From CAYRXM01 sp964449465 (lineage in GTDB: Bacteria > Chloroflexota > Anaerolineae > JAFGEY01): a stretch of 64,000 bases of DNA. The position numbers and the translations under genes were made by a program. This document shows, in pieces, positions 1 to 7,534 of this stretch. The notes under the pieces were generated by a model that made no database searches, had not been told where the DNA came from, and saw only the letters and a list, made by a program, of their open reading frames with translations. Numbering within the stretch: position 1 is the stretch's first letter; each line of letters opens with the position of its first letter. The DNA is taken from positions 1-64,000 of the forward strand of contig CAYVBK010000018.1 in NCBI GenBank assembly GCA_964449465.1, in the 5' to 3' direction.

Positions 1-463
1 CGCCGAAGAGCTCACCCTCACCGGCGTCACCGCTGCCGCCGTGACGTATCAGGAATTCAAGCCATCTACCGAACAAATACCCGAGCCACCCGTAGCCGAG
101 CCAGAGCCGATTCCGCCTCAGCCGACTGCGCCGCTCAAACCGGCCGATGTGCGCATCTCGTTTATCGAATACGATCCGCCCGGCAATGACCTGCAAGGCG
201 AATACGTCGAGATTGAAAACCAGGGCGAGGTCGAGCAAGACATGGCCGGTTGGGTGCTGCGCGATACCGGCGGTCACTCGTTCACCTTCACGGCCTTTAC
301 CCTGGCAGCCGGCGCGTCCGTCAAAGTGTGGACCAAAAAGGGCGAGGCCACCGTCACCGATCTGTATTGGGGCTGGCGGCGGCCCATCTGGAACAACACC
401 GGTGACACGGCCGAGCTGCAAGATGCTCAGGGCAACCAGATCAGCAGCTATACTTATCCCTGA
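1..463 (+). CDS. Lamin-tail-domain protein, C-terminal fragment
   Basis: Open in frame from the left edge of the window (first codon at position 2), so the N-terminus is missing. The visible part is a proline/glutamate-rich linker (repeated PEP and PQP motifs) followed by about 100 residues that fit a lamin tail (LTD) domain: a beta-sandwich opening with IEYDPPGNDLQGEYVEIEN, then GWVLRDTGGHSFTF, WNNTGDTAELQDAQGN and a short terminal strand. LTD domains are usually C-terminal on secreted nucleases, metallo-beta-lactamase-fold enzymes or cell-surface proteins of environmental bacteria, where they probably act as binding or attachment modules. The catalytic part, if any, lies outside the window. 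It ends 34 bp before the next gene. A 13-bp palindrome (ACGATC-A-GATCGT, 469-481) lies between them; its role is unknown. Confidence 0.8.
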   Translation, partial: AEELTLTGVTAAAVTYQEFKPSTEQIPEPPVAEPEPIPPQPTAPLKPADVRISFIEYDPPGNDLQGEYVEIENQGEVEQDMAGWVLRDTGGHSFTFTAFTLAAGASVKVWTKKGEATVTDLYWGWRRPIWNNTGDTAELQDAQGNQISSYTYP

Positions 464-497
464 GTTGTACGATCAGATCGTTCTTGAGAAAGGATCA

Positions 498-1379
498 ATG
501 ATGACAGACTTGATGATCGGATGCGGCCAAATCACCTGGAGCCGCGACATTCCCCGCGAACAGGTTTTAGCCGAAATCGCCCAGGCCGGCTATGACGGGG
601 CACCGGCCGGACCCTGGGGCGGCACGCCTGAGCAGGTTTTGGACACCTTGGCTCGACATGGCCTCAAACCGGCGCCGGGCTATCTGGGGGCCGATTTTTG
701 GGATGCTGACCAGGAAGAAACCATTTTGGAGCGAGCGCGCACCCTGGCCTCGTTCGCCCGCGAGATCGGCTGCACTGAGCTGTACGTGGCCGCTGGCGGC
801 TTTGACAAATACATCACCCCCACCGGCAAAACCCGCAACCAGATCGCCGCCAATGCCCGCCCCGAAGACGCCATGACCGAGGCCGAATGGAAGCAGTTCG
901 TTCGCGCCCTCAACAAGGTCGGCGAGATCACCCTGGCGCAAGGCGTGAAAAGTTGCTTTCACAACCATGTCGGCAGCACCATCGAAACACGCGAAGAAAT
1001 TGACAAGCTGTTCTCACTGGTAGACCGCAGCGTGCTCTTTCAAGGCCCCGACATTGGCCACCTGGCCTGGGGTGGCGTGGACCCGGTGCAATTTTGCCGC
1101 GACTATGCCGCCGACATCAAGACCCTGCACATCAAAGACATCAATCCTCAGGTCTACCAGGAGGGGCGTGCCAACGGTTGGGATTATGCCACTTTTTCCA
1201 AAAACGGCATCTTTGCCGAGATCGGCGAGGGCATGGTAAATTATGCCGCCCTGTTTGACATTCTCAAGCAAGCCGGGTTCAAAGGTTGGGTGATCGTCGA
1301 GACCGATGTAACCACCAAGTCCTCAGCCTTGCTCAGCGCCACCATCAGCCGCCAAAATCTCCAAAAATTGGGGTTGTGA
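498..1379 (+). CDS. Sugar phosphate isomerase/epimerase, IolE-like TIM barrel (copy 1)
   Basis: A 293-residue protein of the xylose-isomerase-like TIM barrel superfamily, closest in pattern to inosose dehydratase/IolE and 2-keto-sugar isomerases. Visible motifs: IGCGQITW at the first strand, FHNHVGSTIETREEID, then FQGPDIGHLAWGG (metal-ligand Asp), LHIKDIN (metal-ligand His) and VIVETDV (metal-ligand Glu). The ATG at 498 was chosen because AGAAAGGA lies just upstream; the open frame extends further back but overlaps the preceding gene. It is the first gene of the carbohydrate module and is a close paralogue of the gene at 4463-5368, with the whole metal-site region nearly identical. The substrate cannot be read from sequence; a keto-inositol or keto-sugar is likely from family knowledge. 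Cytoplasmic. Confidence 0.88.
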   Translation: MMTDLMIGCGQITWSRDIPREQVLAEIAQAGYDGAPAGPWGGTPEQVLDTLARHGLKPAPGYLGADFWDADQEETILERARTLASFAREIGCTELYVAAGGFDKYITPTGKTRNQIAANARPEDAMTEAEWKQFVRALNKVGEITLAQGVKSCFHNHVGSTIETREEIDKLFSLVDRSVLFQGPDIGHLAWGGVDPVQFCRDYAADIKTLHIKDINPQVYQEGRANGWDYATFSKNGIFAEIGEGMVNYAALFDILKQAGFKGWVIVETDVTTKSSALLSATISRQNLQKLGL

Positions 1380-1433
1380 ATCTCTAAACATCATTCATTA
1401 CATTTCGCCTAATGTCGCCACAGAGTTGTGTCA

Positions 1434-1571
1434 GACGGCGACAACGGGGGACCCGCATTGGGGCGAATCCTGGGCTGAACCTGCATCACATCAGGTTCAG
1501 CCCGGGTAGGGCAATCTTCTTCTGCCCAAGCCCGGGCGAGAGCGTATCGCCTAGCTAACCTCGTCGGCGTC
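1434..1571 (+). promoter_or_regulatory. c-di-AMP riboswitch (ydaO-yuaA class)
   Basis: The leader upstream of the oxidoreductase-hydrolase gene carries, in order and with correct spacing, the conserved ydaO blocks: CGGGGGACCC, TTGGGGCGAATCC, GGTAGGGC paired with TGCCC, and AGCTAACCTCGTCGGCG near the 3' end. The closing helix P1 pairs 1434-1442 with 1563-1571 (8 of 9 positions). A variable arm has a perfect 12-bp stem, GGGCTGAACCTG (1472-1483) with CAGGTTCAGCCC. These blocks match the B. subtilis ydaO aptamer as I know it. A terminator follows directly, so binding of cyclic di-AMP probably shuts off transcription of the gene at 1668. In known cases ydaO controls potassium transport, osmolyte and cell-wall genes. 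Confidence 0.93.
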
Positions 1572-1577
1572 GAAGAA

Positions 1578-1610
1578 GGACACCTGGAAGCAGAGGGTGC
1601 CCTTTTTTTT
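1578..1610 (+). terminator. Intrinsic terminator, riboswitch expression platform
   Basis: GGACACC (1578-1584) pairs with GGGTGCCC (1595-1602) with one mismatch and an 11-nt loop, followed directly by eight T (1603-1610). It lies seven bases after the aptamer closing helix and 58 bp before the next start codon, the arrangement of a transcription-terminating OFF switch. Confidence 0.85.
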
Positions 1611-1667
1611 GTTTTCAATTACATACTGTTTTCCTATTCAACGTCTTTTTGCTATAGGAGGGATTCA

Positions 1668-3575
1668 ATGACGAATTTTCGGGTCGGAATCATTGGCTGT
1701 GGTCGCCTGTGGGGAACGCCCGGAGCGACCGGTATGGGACAGGGCAATGTGCATGCTATGGGCTATATTGCCTCGCCCTACTGCGACCTGGTCGCCGCCG
1801 CCGACATCAAGCAAGACAACCTGAATGCGTTTTGTCAGCAATACGGCATCCCCCACGGCTATCTGGATTACAAAGAAATGCTGGCCAAAGAACAGCCTGA
1901 CATGATCAGTATTTGTCTGTGGCCCAGGCTGCACGGGCCAGTGCTGTTTGATGCCGTCAAGGCCGGCGTCAAGGCCATCCACTGCGAAAAACCCATCGCC
2001 CCCACCTGGGGCGAGGCGCAACGGATGGTGCAGGTCTGCGCCGAAAAGGGCGTACAGCTCACTTTTAACCATCAACGGCGATTTGGCCGCCCCTTCCGCA
2101 AAGCCAAAGAACTGCTCGACAGCGGCGCCATCGGCCAACTGCTGCGGCTGGAAGGTTTTACCAGCAACCTCTATGACTGGGGCACCCACTGGTTCGATAT
2201 GATGTTCTTTTACAACAATGAAGAACCGGTCGAATGGGTGATCGGTCAGATTGACGCCCGCGGCGGCCACAAAATCTTTGATGTCACCGTCGAAGGGCAG
2301 GGACTCTCGTATTGGAAGTGGAAAAACGGCGTGTACGGGGCCATGTACACCGGCGCGCTCAGCGAAGATGGCTGCGGCAACCGGCTGATCGGCAGCGAGG
2401 GCGTGATCGAAGTGTGGGCCAAGAACGGCCCGGCTCTGCGCATGAAAAACGCCGAAACCAAGGGACAGTGGGTGGAATTTGACGTGGGCGTGCCGGATGC
2501 CTACATCAAGACCACCGTCAGTGCGGTGGTAGACGCCGTAGAGGCCCTGCACGACGGCCGCGAGCCCATGCTGGCCGGACGCAAGGCTTTGCAAGCCACC
2601 GAAATCATCTTTGCCACCTATGAATCCAGCCGCAAACGCGGCCGGATTGACCTGCCCCTGACCATCGAGGACTCGCCGCTGCAAGCCATGCTCGACGCTG
2701 GAACCGTCTCGGTGGCTGACGAGAAACCGCTGCCCGGCACGGCCTGGACACACGGCACCGTGCTGGCCAACCGCATCAAAGTGCATTACTATCGCACCGG
2801 CGGCAAAAAACCGCCTTTTGTCCTCTTGCACGGCTTTTCCGACAATGGTCTGTGCTGGATTCGCGCCGCGCAGGCATTGGAAAGCGACTATGACTTGATC
2901 ATGCCGGATGCGCGCGGACACGGCCTGAGCAGCGCGCCCACCGAAGGCTATGACGATGACACCCGCGCCGCCGATGTGGCCCGCATGGTGATGGCTCTTG
3001 ACGTGAAAAAGCCTGCGATCATGGGGCACTCGATGGGCGCCGCCACCACTGCTGCCGCCATCGCCGCTTATCCCGACCTGTGGGGTTGTGCCGTGCTGGA
3101 AGACCCGCCATGGTTCGAGGCCGACTCGCCGTGGGCCGCCCGTATGCTCAACCTGTCGCCCGAAGAGCAGGAAAAGCAGGCCGCCGAACGGCGCGCCGAA
3201 ATCGAAAAGCGCAAAACCATACCGCTGGCCGAGATCATCGCCGAAGGCAAAAAGCAAACCCCCACCTGGGACGAGGTGGAATGGCAGCCCTGGGCCGAAT
3301 CCAAACAGCAACTCAGCCCCAACGCCGCTTTGCGCATGGGCGGGCCGCGCGCTCATTGGAGCGAAGTGGTAGCCAAAATCAAATGCCCCACCCTGCTGAT
3401 CATCGGCAGTCCAGACAAACATGCCATCGTCACACCGGCCACAGCGCACAAGGCAGCGCAGCTCAACCCCCTGATCGAGGTAGTGCAGCTCGACGCCGGA
3501 CACAACATCCGCCGCGAGCAGTTTGAAGGATTTGTGGCCGCCGTGCGCGCGTTTTTGAGCAAACACTATCACTAG
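1668..3575 (+). CDS. Gfo/Idh/MocA oxidoreductase fused to alpha/beta hydrolase
   Basis: A 635-residue two-domain protein. Residues 1-340 are a Gfo/Idh/MocA NAD(P)-dependent sugar dehydrogenase: Rossmann start VGIIGCGRLWG, then IHCEKPIAPTWGEA with the family EKP lysine, and a C-terminal sheet domain. Residues about 360-635 are an alpha/beta hydrolase: FVLLHGFSDNG oxyanion loop, nucleophile elbow GHSMG (Ser455), acid Asp583 in IIGSPD and His612 in DAGHN, a complete triad. The start has a strong TAGGAGG site. It sits behind the c-di-AMP riboswitch and 4 bp ahead of the YkgJ-like gene. Each half is about the usual size for its family, so this is a true fusion with no stop or frameshift between the halves. 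A substrate that is both oxidised and hydrolysed (a lactone or ester of a sugar) is inferred only. Cytoplasmic. Confidence 0.9.
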   Translation: MTNFRVGIIGCGRLWGTPGATGMGQGNVHAMGYIASPYCDLVAAADIKQDNLNAFCQQYGIPHGYLDYKEMLAKEQPDMISICLWPRLHGPVLFDAVKAGVKAIHCEKPIAPTWGEAQRMVQVCAEKGVQLTFNHQRRFGRPFRKAKELLDSGAIGQLLRLEGFTSNLYDWGTHWFDMMFFYNNEEPVEWVIGQIDARGGHKIFDVTVEGQGLSYWKWKNGVYGAMYTGALSEDGCGNRLIGSEGVIEVWAKNGPALRMKNAETKGQWVEFDVGVPDAYIKTTVSAVVDAVEALHDGREPMLAGRKALQATEIIFATYESSRKRGRIDLPLTIEDSPLQAMLDAGTVSVADEKPLPGTAWTHGTVLANRIKVHYYRTGGKKPPFVLLHGFSDNGLCWIRAAQALESDYDLIMPDARGHGLSSAPTEGYDDDTRAADVARMVMALDVKKPAIMGHSMGAATTAAAIAAYPDLWGCAVLEDPPWFEADSPWAARMLNLSPEEQEKQAAERRAEIEKRKTIPLAEIIAEGKKQTPTWDEVEWQPWAESKQQLSPNAALRMGGPRAHWSEVVAKIKCPTLLIIGSPDKHAIVTPATAHKAAQLNPLIEVVQLDAGHNIRREQFEGFVAAVRAFLSKHYH

Positions 3576-3579
3576 AGCC

Positions 3580-4437
3580 ATGAGCAAGTCATCCAGACCG
3601 TCATCCAGACCGCAGCGACCGGCGGCCCCACCACCTCATACGCAGGACAACCTGCAAAATTTTACCATCAAAGCCTGGACGCTGACCACACAGGCATTGC
3701 AAGCCAGTCCCGGCCTGGCGGTGATGGATGACTTGCTCGGCTTTTTTGACTGGTTGAGCGACCAAAATGTGGCTGCTATGCGCGGCGACATTCCGGCGCG
3801 GGCCTGCCGCCCCGGTTGCGCTTTTTGCTGTCATGTGGGCGGTGACCGGCCCGACCTGCTGCCGCCGGAAGCGATCCGCATCGCCGGTTTTGTGCAGTCC
3901 CGCCCCGTTTTGCTGCGCCAGACGCTGGAACGTCTGGCGCAACCCGAACCATCGCCCAGAGCAGCCTGCCTGTTTTTGAGTCAGGCACGATGCCTGGTAT
4001 ATCCGGTGCGCCCTATGCGCTGCCGCGCCCAAAACTCACCCGACGCCGACCTGTGCCGTCAGTACGATGAGGGGCGACGCGACACCATGCCCTTGATCGG
4101 CCAGCCGGCTCTGCTATACCAAAGCCTGCACATCGGCCTGCGGCTGGGGCTGCATCAAATGGACCTGCCCCACGAGCCGCTGAAAATGAGCGCGGCTATG
4201 TCGCTGCTTTTGCAATCGCCAGACGCCGCCTCGATGTGGCGACAGGGCCAAAACCCATTTGCCCTTGCCGCTTATCCGCCGGCTACCGATGAGGAGCGAC
4301 TGATCGCCCAATTTGCCCGCCAGTTCAAGCGGCGGGCGCAGCAAGACCGAACTACGATGCAGGCCATCGCCGACATGTTCCTGACACGCCCCGGTGCATG
4401 GGCGCGATACACCGCCGATGGCACCGCCCCCCTTTAA
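3580..4437 (+). CDS. YkgJ-type cysteine-cluster protein
   Basis: A 285-residue protein with the zinc/iron-chelating YkgJ-type cysteine pattern: Cys76, Cys80, Cys83 and Cys84 (CRPGCAFCC), a second group ending in CLVYPVRPMRCR, and a later Cys in the DADLC segment. The family probably binds an Fe-S cluster or zinc; its biochemical role is poorly defined. The first 25 residues are Ser/Pro/Arg-rich and likely disordered. It starts 4 bp after the oxidoreductase-hydrolase gene, so it is in the same transcript under the c-di-AMP switch, and 25 bp separate it from the next isomerase. The C-terminal half is helical and has no motif I recognise. Confidence 0.75.
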   Translation: MSKSSRPSSRPQRPAAPPPHTQDNLQNFTIKAWTLTTQALQASPGLAVMDDLLGFFDWLSDQNVAAMRGDIPARACRPGCAFCCHVGGDRPDLLPPEAIRIAGFVQSRPVLLRQTLERLAQPEPSPRAACLFLSQARCLVYPVRPMRCRAQNSPDADLCRQYDEGRRDTMPLIGQPALLYQSLHIGLRLGLHQMDLPHEPLKMSAAMSLLLQSPDAASMWRQGQNPFALAAYPPATDEERLIAQFARQFKRRAQQDRTTMQAIADMFLTRPGAWARYTADGTAPL

Positions 4438-4462
4438 TTCTTCACAAGGAGACGCTCAAACT

Positions 4463-5368
4463 ATGAAACCTTTCAAAATTGGATGTGGACAGATTACCTG
4501 GATCGAATTCACCCCGCAAGGCGTGGTGTGGAAAGCCAGCGAGGCGGACATTATGCAACAAATCGCCGAGGCCGGCTATGACGGCGCACCGGCCAGCCCC
4601 AGCAGAGACCGCACCGTCGAGGAAACACTGGCCTTTTTTGCCCAATACAACCTGCTGCCGGCGCCGTGCTACCTGGGCGCCGACTTTTGGGACCTGGGCC
4701 AGGAAGCCCAAATTTTGGCCCAGGCCCGCGAAATGGCCACTTTTATGCGGCAGGCAGGCTGCACCGAAATGTACGTGGCTGCCGGCGGATTTGGCGGCTA
4801 TCAGACGCGGCGCGGCAAAACCCGCAATCAGGTGGCCGGACATGTCGAGCTGGATGATATGATGAGCGATGCCGAGTTTGCCCAATTTGCCCGTACTTTG
4901 AACAAAGTCGGCGAGATCACCCTGGAGCAGGGTGTAAAAAGCTGCTTTCACAACCATGTGGGCAGCACCATCGAGACGAGAGAAGAGATTGATCGCCTGT
5001 TCTCACTGGTAGACCGCCGCCTAGTCTTTCAGGGACCCGATGTCGGCCACCTGGCCTGGGGCGGAGCCGACCCGGTGCAGTTTTGCCGCGACTATGCCGC
5101 CGACATTAAAACGATGCACATCAAAGATGTCAACGGCGCGGTGCTGCAAGCCGGGCAGGGGCAAAACTGGGACTATGCCACCTATTCAGTTCAAGGTATC
5201 TGGACCGAACTGGGGCAGGGCTGTGTGGATTTTCCGGCCATCATAGACATTCTCAAGCAAGCCGGCTTTGATGGCTGGCTGATCGTGGAAACCGACGTGA
5301 CCCAACTGCCCTCCGCATTCGAGAGCGCGCAGGTCAGCCGAAACTATCTCAAAACCCTGGGCATCTAG
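4463..5368 (+). CDS. Sugar phosphate isomerase/epimerase, IolE-like TIM barrel (copy 2)
   Basis: A 301-residue paralogue of the gene at 498-1379. It shares IGCGQITW, GYDGAPA, FHNHVGSTIETREEID, the GPDVGHLAWGG metal Asp, MHIKDVN and IVETDV. The start at 4463 follows an AAGGAGA site; an upstream in-frame extension overlaps the YkgJ-like gene and was rejected. It has a short insert near the N-terminus (FTPQGVVWKASEAD) relative to copy 1. Two diverged but very similar copies in one gene set suggest a tandem duplication, later split by the riboswitch-controlled pair, with the copies now possibly acting on related substrates. Confidence 0.87.
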   Translation: MKPFKIGCGQITWIEFTPQGVVWKASEADIMQQIAEAGYDGAPASPSRDRTVEETLAFFAQYNLLPAPCYLGADFWDLGQEAQILAQAREMATFMRQAGCTEMYVAAGGFGGYQTRRGKTRNQVAGHVELDDMMSDAEFAQFARTLNKVGEITLEQGVKSCFHNHVGSTIETREEIDRLFSLVDRRLVFQGPDVGHLAWGGADPVQFCRDYAADIKTMHIKDVNGAVLQAGQGQNWDYATYSVQGIWTELGQGCVDFPAIIDILKQAGFDGWLIVETDVTQLPSAFESAQVSRNYLKTLGI

Positions 5369-5419
5369 GGCAGGGGCAAGCCCTGCCCCTACCAGATGGC
5401 GATGCACCTACCAGATGGC
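5368..5419 (+). repeat. REP-like hairpin and 13-bp direct repeat
   Basis: GGGCAGGG (5368-5375) and CCCTGCCC (5381-5388) form an 8-bp hairpin with a 5-base loop right at the stop codon, followed by two copies of CCTACCAGATGGC (from 5388 and 5407). The same GCAAGCCCTGCCCC core recurs at 17808-17904 and in related form at 43248-43317, so it looks like a dispersed palindromic repeat family and not a plain terminator. Confidence 0.7.
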
Positions 5420-5448
5420 AATTTGTTATATCGAAAGGAGCACAAACT

Positions 5449-6312
5449 ATGTTCAAAAACCTCAGCGCCGGGGCCATTGGCATTCGCGGCCTCGATCTGG
5501 CACAAACCATAGACCTGGCCCGCCAGATCGGCTTTGGCGGCATTGATTTTGATATTCGCCAAGCTGCCACCCTGGCCGACCAACACAGCGTGGAATATGT
5601 GTGCAGTTTGTTCGACCGGGCCGGCGTGCGCCCCGGCCAGTGGGGACTGCCGGTGACCTGGAACAAGGACGATCAGTGGGAGCAAGACCTGCAAGCCCTG
5701 CCCAAACTGGCCGCTCTGGGCAAAGCCTTGGGCTGTACCCGCACCGCCACCTGGTGTCTGTCGGGGTCGAATGAGCGGCCATTCAGGGAAAACTGGACCT
5801 GGCATGTGGCGCGCTTTCGCCCCATCGCCCAGGCATTGGCCGATCAGGGTTGCGTGCTGGGCATCGAATTTCTCGGCCCCAAAACCATCCGCAGCCGTTT
5901 TCAACACGAGTTTATCTATACGCTGGGCAGCATGATGGAACTGGCCCGCGAGATCGGCCCGAATGTGGGCCTGCTGCTCGACGCCTGGCACCTGTTCACG
6001 TCGGGCGATGGGCTGGAAGTACTGGACACGATCACGGCACAGGATGTGGTCACGGTGCATGTCAACGATGCGCCCCCAGGTCTGACCCTGGACACCTATA
6101 TGGACAACGACCGCCGCCTGCCGATGGAAACCGGCGTCGTCCCCTTGCCTCAATTCATCCAAAAACTGGCCGCCTTGGGTTATGACGGCCCCATCACGCC
6201 CGAACCATTCAGCAAACGCATCAACGACGTGGCTGCCCAGGATGCCCTCGCCGCCGGGCTGCTGATCGCCGAGTATATGAAGCGATTGTGGCAGGCTGCC
6301 GGGTTGGGTTAG
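5449..6312 (+). CDS. Sugar phosphate isomerase/epimerase, third TIM barrel
   Basis: A 287-residue xylose-isomerase-like TIM barrel protein, distinct from the other two. Motifs: LGIEFLGPKTIR with a likely metal Glu, VGLLLDAWHLFTSG (Asp and His ligands), VVTVHVNDAPPG (His) and ITPEPFSKR with the last ligand Glu. Family members isomerise or dehydrate keto-sugars and inososes. The ATG at 5449 follows GAAAGGAG with good spacing. It lies between the second IolE-like gene and the second oxidoreductase and belongs to the same carbohydrate module. The exact reaction is not readable from sequence. Confidence 0.85.
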   Translation: MFKNLSAGAIGIRGLDLAQTIDLARQIGFGGIDFDIRQAATLADQHSVEYVCSLFDRAGVRPGQWGLPVTWNKDDQWEQDLQALPKLAALGKALGCTRTATWCLSGSNERPFRENWTWHVARFRPIAQALADQGCVLGIEFLGPKTIRSRFQHEFIYTLGSMMELAREIGPNVGLLLDAWHLFTSGDGLEVLDTITAQDVVTVHVNDAPPGLTLDTYMDNDRRLPMETGVVPLPQFIQKLAALGYDGPITPEPFSKRINDVAAQDALAAGLLIAEYMKRLWQAAGLG

Positions 6313-6368
6313 GTGGTTGGGTGGTTGGGTGATTGACCAGAACACAGTTGAACAAAGGAGATTGCAAA

Positions 6369-7409
6369 ATGACATTAAAAGTAGGTTTGATCGGCTGCGG
6401 GGGAATTATGCATCCCCATGTCGAAGGCTGGAAAAAGGTGGCCGGCCGCGCCGAGATCGTGGCAATGGCCGATATTTCTGAGGCCAACGCCCAGGCGCGC
6501 ATGGCCCAATACGGGCAGCAAGTGCGGTACTATGCCGACTATAACGACTTGCTGGCCGACAAGGACGTTGATGTGGTAGACCTGGCTCTGCCGCATCACC
6601 TGCATCACGATTCCATCGTCGCGGCGGCGCGGGCCGGCAAGCACCTCATGACCGAAAAACCGCTGTGCCTGAGCATGGACGAAGCCACCGACATTGTGCG
6701 CGCCGTCAAAGAAAGCGGCATTGTCATGATGGCCGGACACAATCAACTCTTTTTCCCCACCGTGCTGCGGGCCAAACAAATGATCATGATGGGCGATTTG
6801 GGCAAAATTTACGCCGTCAACACCATGGACGCCGGCGCCCGGCGCCCCGGCCTGAGCCTGAACAAGGCCACCTGGGGACAAGGCAAATCGGGTAGCAAAA
6901 CCTGGCGCTCCGACCCGGCCACGATGGGTGGCGGCGAGTTGATTGACACCGGCTATCACCCGGCCTACCGCCTGCTCTTTTTGGCCGGCCAGATGCCGGT
7001 CGAGGTCTCGGCCACGCTAGGCCGCTATCGCATCCCGATGGAGCGCGAAGACACCGCCCAGGTCTCGGTCAAATTCGCCGACGGGGCCATCGGCAGCATT
7101 TTCACCAGTTGGGCCATCAACGCGCCGGGCTGCGGGCCGACGTTGTTCAGCATCCAGTCGGAGGCCGGACAGCTTTGGGGCGAAGGCGACAAGCTCTACT
7201 ATCAGCCCGTCGGATTCCACAAGCCGGCCGTAGTCGAGTTTGAAGGCTGGGACTATGGCCGCACCTTTGCCGCCGAAATTGCCCACTTTGTAGATGCCAT
7301 CGAAGGCGGATTCGAGCCGCTGCACTCGGCCCAAGAAGCCGCCGACACCCTGCGCCTGATTATGGCTGCCTATCAGTCGGTCGAACAAAACATCATCGTC
7401 AAGCTGTAA
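6369..7409 (+). CDS. Gfo/Idh/MocA family oxidoreductase
   Basis: A 346-residue NAD(P)-dependent sugar or inositol dehydrogenase type protein. It has an N-terminal Rossmann fold (VGLIGCGGIM), the catalytic-lysine motif MTEKPLCLSMDEA, and a C-terminal domain with GGGELIDTGYHPAYRLL carrying the conserved Asp and His of the active site. The start at 6369 follows AAAGGAG. Unlike the homologue at 1668 it has no hydrolase extension. Together with the three isomerase-type barrels it fits an oxidation-isomerisation route for a sugar or polyol, as in inositol or sugar-acid catabolism (inference). Confidence 0.9.
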   Translation: MTLKVGLIGCGGIMHPHVEGWKKVAGRAEIVAMADISEANAQARMAQYGQQVRYYADYNDLLADKDVDVVDLALPHHLHHDSIVAAARAGKHLMTEKPLCLSMDEATDIVRAVKESGIVMMAGHNQLFFPTVLRAKQMIMMGDLGKIYAVNTMDAGARRPGLSLNKATWGQGKSGSKTWRSDPATMGGGELIDTGYHPAYRLLFLAGQMPVEVSATLGRYRIPMEREDTAQVSVKFADGAIGSIFTSWAINAPGCGPTLFSIQSEAGQLWGEGDKLYYQPVGFHKPAVVEFEGWDYGRTFAAEIAHFVDAIEGGFEPLHSAQEAADTLRLIMAAYQSVEQNIIVKL

Positions 7410-7440
7410 CTCTCTCAATCATATCGGATTGGCTTTTCCA

Positions 7441-7498
7441 CCGCAGAGGCGCCGGGTGCGCCGGGTAAAATACCATAAAAATCTCGGCGCCTCTGCGG
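7441..7498 (+). repeat. 14-bp inverted repeat between genes
   Basis: CCGCAGAGGCGCCG (7441-7454) and CGGCGCCTCTGCGG (7485-7498) are perfect inverted copies around a 30-base spacer. There is no T-run after the stem, so terminator function is doubtful; it may be a small dispersed repeat. Confidence 0.65.
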
Positions 7499-7534
7499 TT
7501 CATTAAACACGGTTGAGCCAAAAGGAGGAAAACT

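Noticed and set aside
1665..3587. Very long minus-strand open frame opposite the oxidoreductase-hydrolase gene
   Set aside because: It mirrors the real gene, has low-complexity Gly/His/Gln-rich content and no family motif; the plus-strand protein is fully supported.
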